Shown: positions 31,365-33,973 of the stretch, one piece after another | How the letters are laid out: the number at the start of each line of letters is the position of its first letter | Position numbering within the stretch: the stretch's first letter is position 1 | Assembly (NCBI GenBank): GCA_050245975.1 | Contig: JBFWWW010000024.1 | Span: 1-33,973 of the forward strand | Reading direction: 5' to 3' | DNA: 33,973 nucleotides | From: JBFWWW01 sp050245975 | GTDB taxonomy: Bacteria > Pseudomonadota > Alphaproteobacteria > Rhizobiales > Hyphomicrobiaceae | Translations under genes and position numbers: made by a program | The notes under the pieces: model-generated | Told to the model about the DNA's origin: nothing | Seen by the model: the letters and a program-made list of their open reading frames with translations, nothing else | Databases searched by the model: none

Positions 31365-32285
31365 ATGAAGCTCGCCACCTTCCTGCGCAAGGACGGCCGC
31401 CCCGCCGTCGGAGCTGTCGACGCCGATGGGCAACGCCTTCTCGATCTTGCCGCGGCAACACCCGATCCGGCGTTTGCGTCAATGCTGGCGCTGATCGATG
31501 CCGGGGCCGAGGGGATGGCGAAGGCGCGCGCGGCTGCCGCGCGCTGGCCGGACGCGGCATCCCTTCCGCTTGCGGGCACCCGCCTGCTGGCACCGGTCCC
31601 GCGGCCGCGGCAGGTGCGGGACTGCCTGACATTCGAGCTGCATCTGCGCAATGCGTTCGCCCAGGCGGAGAAACGCACCGGCATCAAGCGCGAGATTCCC
31701 GAGGTGTGGTTCAGGCAGCCGATCTACTACAAGTCGAACCGCTTCAGCGTCGTCGGCACCGAGACCGACGTGGTGTGGCCCAGGTACTCGAAGTGGATGG
31801 ACTACGAGCTGGAGCTCGCCTGCATCCTCGGCAAAGGCGGCAAGGACATCGCGCCCGAAAAGGCGATGGATCACGTCTTCGGCTTCACGATCTTCAACGA
31901 CTTCTCGGCGCGCGATGCGCAGATGGCGGAGATGGCGGCGCAGCTCGGACCGGCCAAGGGCAAAGACTTCGACAACGGCAACGTGCTCGGTCCGTGGATC
32001 GTCACGCCGGACGAGATCGGCGACGTCTACAATCTGCGCATGGACGCGCGCGTGAACGGCGAGCGGTGGGGCGGCGGCAACTCGGGGTCCATGCATCACA
32101 AGTGGCCGGCGATCCTTGCGCATATCTCGGCGTCCGAGACGCTGCATGCCGGCGAGGTGATCGGGTCCGGCACGGTGGGCACGGGCTGCGGGCTCGAGAT
32201 CGGCCGCCAGCTCGAGGACGGGGACGTCGTCGAGCTCGAGATCGAGAAGATCGGCGTCCTGCGCAACCGGGTCCGGCGCGCCTGA
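31365..32285 (+). CDS. Fumarylacetoacetate hydrolase family protein
   Basis: The 306-residue protein has the FAH C-terminal fold with metal ligands E148 and E150 (MDYELELACILGKGGKDI) and D179 (FNDFSARDAQ). The family signatures RDCLTFELHLRNAF, EVWFRQPIYYKSNRFSVVGTETDVVWP and GNVLGPWIVTPDEIGDVYNLRM also fit, and the protein ends GDVVELEIEKIGVLRNRV. Members hydrolyse C-C bonds of acylpyruvates, hydrate 2-hydroxydienoates, decarboxylate oxaloacetate or hydrolyse related beta-diketo acids. Directly after the cyclase gene (three bases), it is probably the next step on the ring-opened product. An N-terminal domain of about 75 residues is as usual for the longer FAH members. Confidence 0.9.
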   Translation: MKLATFLRKDGRPAVGAVDADGQRLLDLAAATPDPAFASMLALIDAGAEGMAKARAAAARWPDAASLPLAGTRLLAPVPRPRQVRDCLTFELHLRNAFAQAEKRTGIKREIPEVWFRQPIYYKSNRFSVVGTETDVVWPRYSKWMDYELELACILGKGGKDIAPEKAMDHVFGFTIFNDFSARDAQMAEMAAQLGPAKGKDFDNGNVLGPWIVTPDEIGDVYNLRMDARVNGERWGGGNSGSMHHKWPAILAHISASETLHAGEVIGSGTVGTGCGLEIGRQLEDGDVVELEIEKIGVLRNRVRRA

Positions 32286-32461
32286 CGCCGCGCCGGTCCC
32301 TTGGTCATGCAAGGCGGCCCGCGGCCGGGCGGAGACGGCCGATTCCGCTGAATTTTCGTCCCATCGGCGCATTGACGCGGCGGTCGCCGCGGCGCAAGTT
32401 TAACGGCTGCCGGGCGGCCGATGCGCCCGATAAAGAATGTTTTTGGGAAGGAAACGCAGAC

Positions 32462-33469
32462 ATGAGACTTGGGGCTTGGACCGGCCTTTCGCTGGCCGTG
32501 GGATTGTTCGCGCTGTCCGGCACTGCGGCGTTCGCGCAGGCGTGCCCGAACCGCGGTGAGTTGGATGAGGCCTACTGCGACGCCGATCGCGATCTCGTTG
32601 CCGACGTGCCGGCCAAGACGCGCGATCCGAGCGTTCTGGTCTTCGCCTACAGCCCGGTCGAGGACCCGGCGGTCTACGAGAATGCCTTCAAACCCTTCAC
32701 CGAGTATCTCGCCAAGTGCACCGGCAAGCGCGTGGTCTACTATCCCGTGCAGTCGAACTCGGCCGAGATCGAGGCGATGCGCTCGGGCCGCCTGCACGTC
32801 GCGGGCTTCTCCACCGGCCCGGTCGGCTTCGCCGTCAACATGGCCGGCGCCATTCCGTTCGCCGCCAAGGGCACGGAAAAGGGCGTCGAGGGCTACAACC
32901 TCGTCGTCGTCGTGAAGAAGGACAGCCCGTTCCAGAAGCTGAGCGACCTCAAGGGCAAGCGCGTCGCCCATACGGCACCGTCGTCGAACTCCGGCAACCT
33001 GGCGCCGATCGCGCTCTTCCCGGCCCAGGGCCTCACTCCCAACACGGACTACAAGCCGCTCTGGTCGGGCGGACACGACAAGTCCGTGCTCGGCGTCGGC
33101 ACGGGCGACTACGATGCGGCCGCCGTCGCCTCCGACGTCTTCGAGCGCATGGGCGCGCGCGGCACGATCAAGGTCGACGATTTCCGCATCATCTATCGCA
33201 GCGAGAAGTTTCCGACATCGGGCTTCGCCTACGCGCACGACCTGAAGCCGGAGCTGGCGCAGAAGCTGACCAAGTGCTTCTACGACTTCCGCTTCCCGCC
33301 GGCCATGCAGAAGGACTTCGAGGGCGACGACCGCTTCTTCCCGATCACCTACAAGAAGGACTGGGCGGTGATCCGCGAGGTCGCCGAGAAGTCGGGCACG
33401 CCCTACAACAAGGCGGCCTACGAGAAGGAGCAGGCGCGCGAGGCGGCGAAGGCCGCGAAGAAGAAGTAA
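32462..33469 (+). CDS. phnD: PhnD-like phosphate/phosphonate ABC substrate-binding protein
   Basis: The 335-residue protein has a signal peptide (MRLGAWTGLSLAVGLFALSG...AAFA) and the PhnD fold: VLVFAYSPVEDPAVYENAFKPFTEYLAKCTGKRVVYYP, AEIEAMRSGRLHVAGFSTGPVGFAVN, GYNLVVVVKKDSPFQKLSDLKGKRVAHTAPSSNSG and GVGTGDYDAAAVASDVFERM. It captures phosphonate, phosphite or a similar oxyanion. Three cysteines in the first 55 mature residues (ACPNRGELDEAYC and AKC) might form a disulfide. AAGGAAA lies nine bases before the ATG. The stop overlaps the ATPase start (TAATG). The lysine-rich C-terminus (AKAAKKK) is unusual for a periplasmic protein. The 176-base upstream spacer holds GC-rich repeats but no clear Pho box. 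Confidence 0.88.
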   Translation: MRLGAWTGLSLAVGLFALSGTAAFAQACPNRGELDEAYCDADRDLVADVPAKTRDPSVLVFAYSPVEDPAVYENAFKPFTEYLAKCTGKRVVYYPVQSNSAEIEAMRSGRLHVAGFSTGPVGFAVNMAGAIPFAAKGTEKGVEGYNLVVVVKKDSPFQKLSDLKGKRVAHTAPSSNSGNLAPIALFPAQGLTPNTDYKPLWSGGHDKSVLGVGTGDYDAAAVASDVFERMGARGTIKVDDFRIIYRSEKFPTSGFAYAHDLKPELAQKLTKCFYDFRFPPAMQKDFEGDDRFFPITYKKDWAVIREVAEKSGTPYNKAAYEKEQAREAAKAAKKK

Positions 33470-33973
33470 TGGACGTCGTGGCGCCTTCGGCGAGCGCGAC
33501 CGCAAAGGGGGATTCCGTTCCGGAGTCCCCCGAACGCGGGCAGCTCGTCATACGGGGATTGAGCAAGGAGTACCGGCGCGGCCAGCCGGTGCTGAAGGAC
33601 ATCAACCTCGTCATTCCCGCGCGCGGTCTCACGGCCATTATCGGCCCCTCGGGGACCGGCAAGAGCACGCTCATCCGCTGCATCAACCGTCTCGTTCCCC
33701 CGACCTCGGGGGAGATCATTCTCGACGGGCAGGATATCGCCCGGCTGTCGGGGAGCGCGCTGCGTGCGGCACGCCGGCGCATCGGCATGGTGTTCCAGGA
33801 ATACAACCTGGTCGAGCGCCTGACGGTGATGGAGAACGTGCTGTGCGGCCGGCTCGGCTACGTCCCGGTGTGGCGCATCTGGCTGCGCAAGTTTCCGTCC
33901 GAGGACATCAGGCAGGCGTTCCGGCTTCTTGACGCCGTCGGTCTTGCGGGCTTCGAGAACCGACGCGCCGACG
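33469..33973 (+). CDS. phnC: PhnC-like ABC transporter ATP-binding protein, 3' truncated
   Basis: The first 168 residues of an ATPase run off the window end. After a 25-residue variable leader come LVIRGLSKEYRRGQPVLKDINLVIP, Walker A GPSGTGKST at 59-67, RLVPPTSGEIILDGQDIARLSG and a Q-loop in IGMVFQEYNLVERLTVMENVLCGRLG. The NLVERLTVMENVLxGRLG stretch is characteristic of PhnC, the phosphonate importer ATPase. It begins by overlapping the PhnD stop (TAATG), so the two are translationally coupled. The permease PhnE is expected just beyond the window. Signature and Walker B motifs are not in view. Confidence 0.9.
   Translation, partial: MDVVAPSASATAKGDSVPESPERGQLVIRGLSKEYRRGQPVLKDINLVIPARGLTAIIGPSGTGKSTLIRCINRLVPPTSGEIILDGQDIARLSGSALRAARRRIGMVFQEYNLVERLTVMENVLCGRLGYVPVWRIWLRKFPSEDIRQAFRLLDAVGLAGFENRRAD

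Noticed and set aside
32286..32461. Pho box or terminator in the spacer before phnD
   Set aside because: No CTGTCAT-type direct repeat is present, and the GC-rich inverted repeats lack a T-run.
30701..33469. A 922-codon plus-strand frame that would fuse PhnD to a long N-terminal region
   Set aside because: The upstream part overlaps the cyclase and FAH genes in another frame and is arginine-rich nonsense. A ribosome site and signal peptide place the true start at 32462.
1..33973. CRISPR arrays, tRNA or rRNA genes, insertion sequences, prophage or toxin-antitoxin genes
   Set aside because: No spaced short repeats, cloverleaf sequence, transposase or integrase motifs, or small toxin-like genes were seen.

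Overview
This is a GC-rich, gene-dense stretch (no gene-free interval over about 265 bases) of a proteobacterial chromosome. The style suggests an alphaproteobacterium of the Hyphomicrobiales type: strong GGAGG ribosome sites, several GTG starts, many ATGA/GTGA overlaps, and a wealth of periplasmic-binding-protein importers feeding small catabolic cassettes. I cannot name genus or species. The window is cut inside a gene at both ends. It also holds a 100-N scaffold gap flanked by an identical 127-bp repeat, which looks like an assembly artefact inside an intact gene.

Layout. (1) 1-1500: the 3' end of a branched-chain-amino-acid-type ABC binding protein, a hairpin terminator, and a convergent HSD10-like 3-hydroxyacyl-CoA dehydrogenase. 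(2) 1677-15670: the most interesting block, an apparent regulon on the plus strand. Three transcription units start with the same unusual AT-rich promoter element: a 15-bp (near-)palindrome, then TTGACAT exactly 29 bp after the palindrome start. Unit A is a family III CoA-transferase, an NTF2-like protein, a gamma-carbonic-anhydrase-type hexapeptide protein and a hotdog thioesterase. Unit B is an IclR regulator and a TctC binding protein, closed by a strong terminator. Unit C is a second TctC, TctB, TctA, HyuA, HyuB, an Ltp2-like thiolase-fold protein without the thiolase cysteine, and its DUF35 partner. (3) 15695-19387: a minus-strand TetR / membrane-fusion / ABC ATPase / ABC-2 permease efflux cassette with a perfect 20-bp operator over the promoter. 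(4) 19500-26430: a sugar-acid-type cassette (GntR-UTRA regulator, enolase-superfamily dehydratase, two permeases and a binding protein) divergent from an amidohydrolase-type lactonase and an SDR. (5) 26461-32285: an SsuABC/NMT1-like importer with two permeases and an FCD-GntR regulator, divergent from a metal-dependent cyclase and a fumarylacetoacetate-hydrolase-family enzyme. (6) 32462-33973: a PhnD-like binding protein and the start of a PhnC-like ATPase.

Working model for block 2 (inference). A carboxylate is imported by a tripartite tricarboxylate transporter that can use either of two binding proteins. It is acted on by an ATP-dependent HyuAB enzyme (hydantoinase/oxoprolinase or ketone-carboxylase type), activated to a CoA ester, and cleaved by the Ltp2/DUF35 pair. 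A carbonic-anhydrase-like protein and a thioesterase would play supporting roles. The IclR protein is the natural candidate for the regulator that binds the shared element. The combination and its substrate are not ones I recognise.
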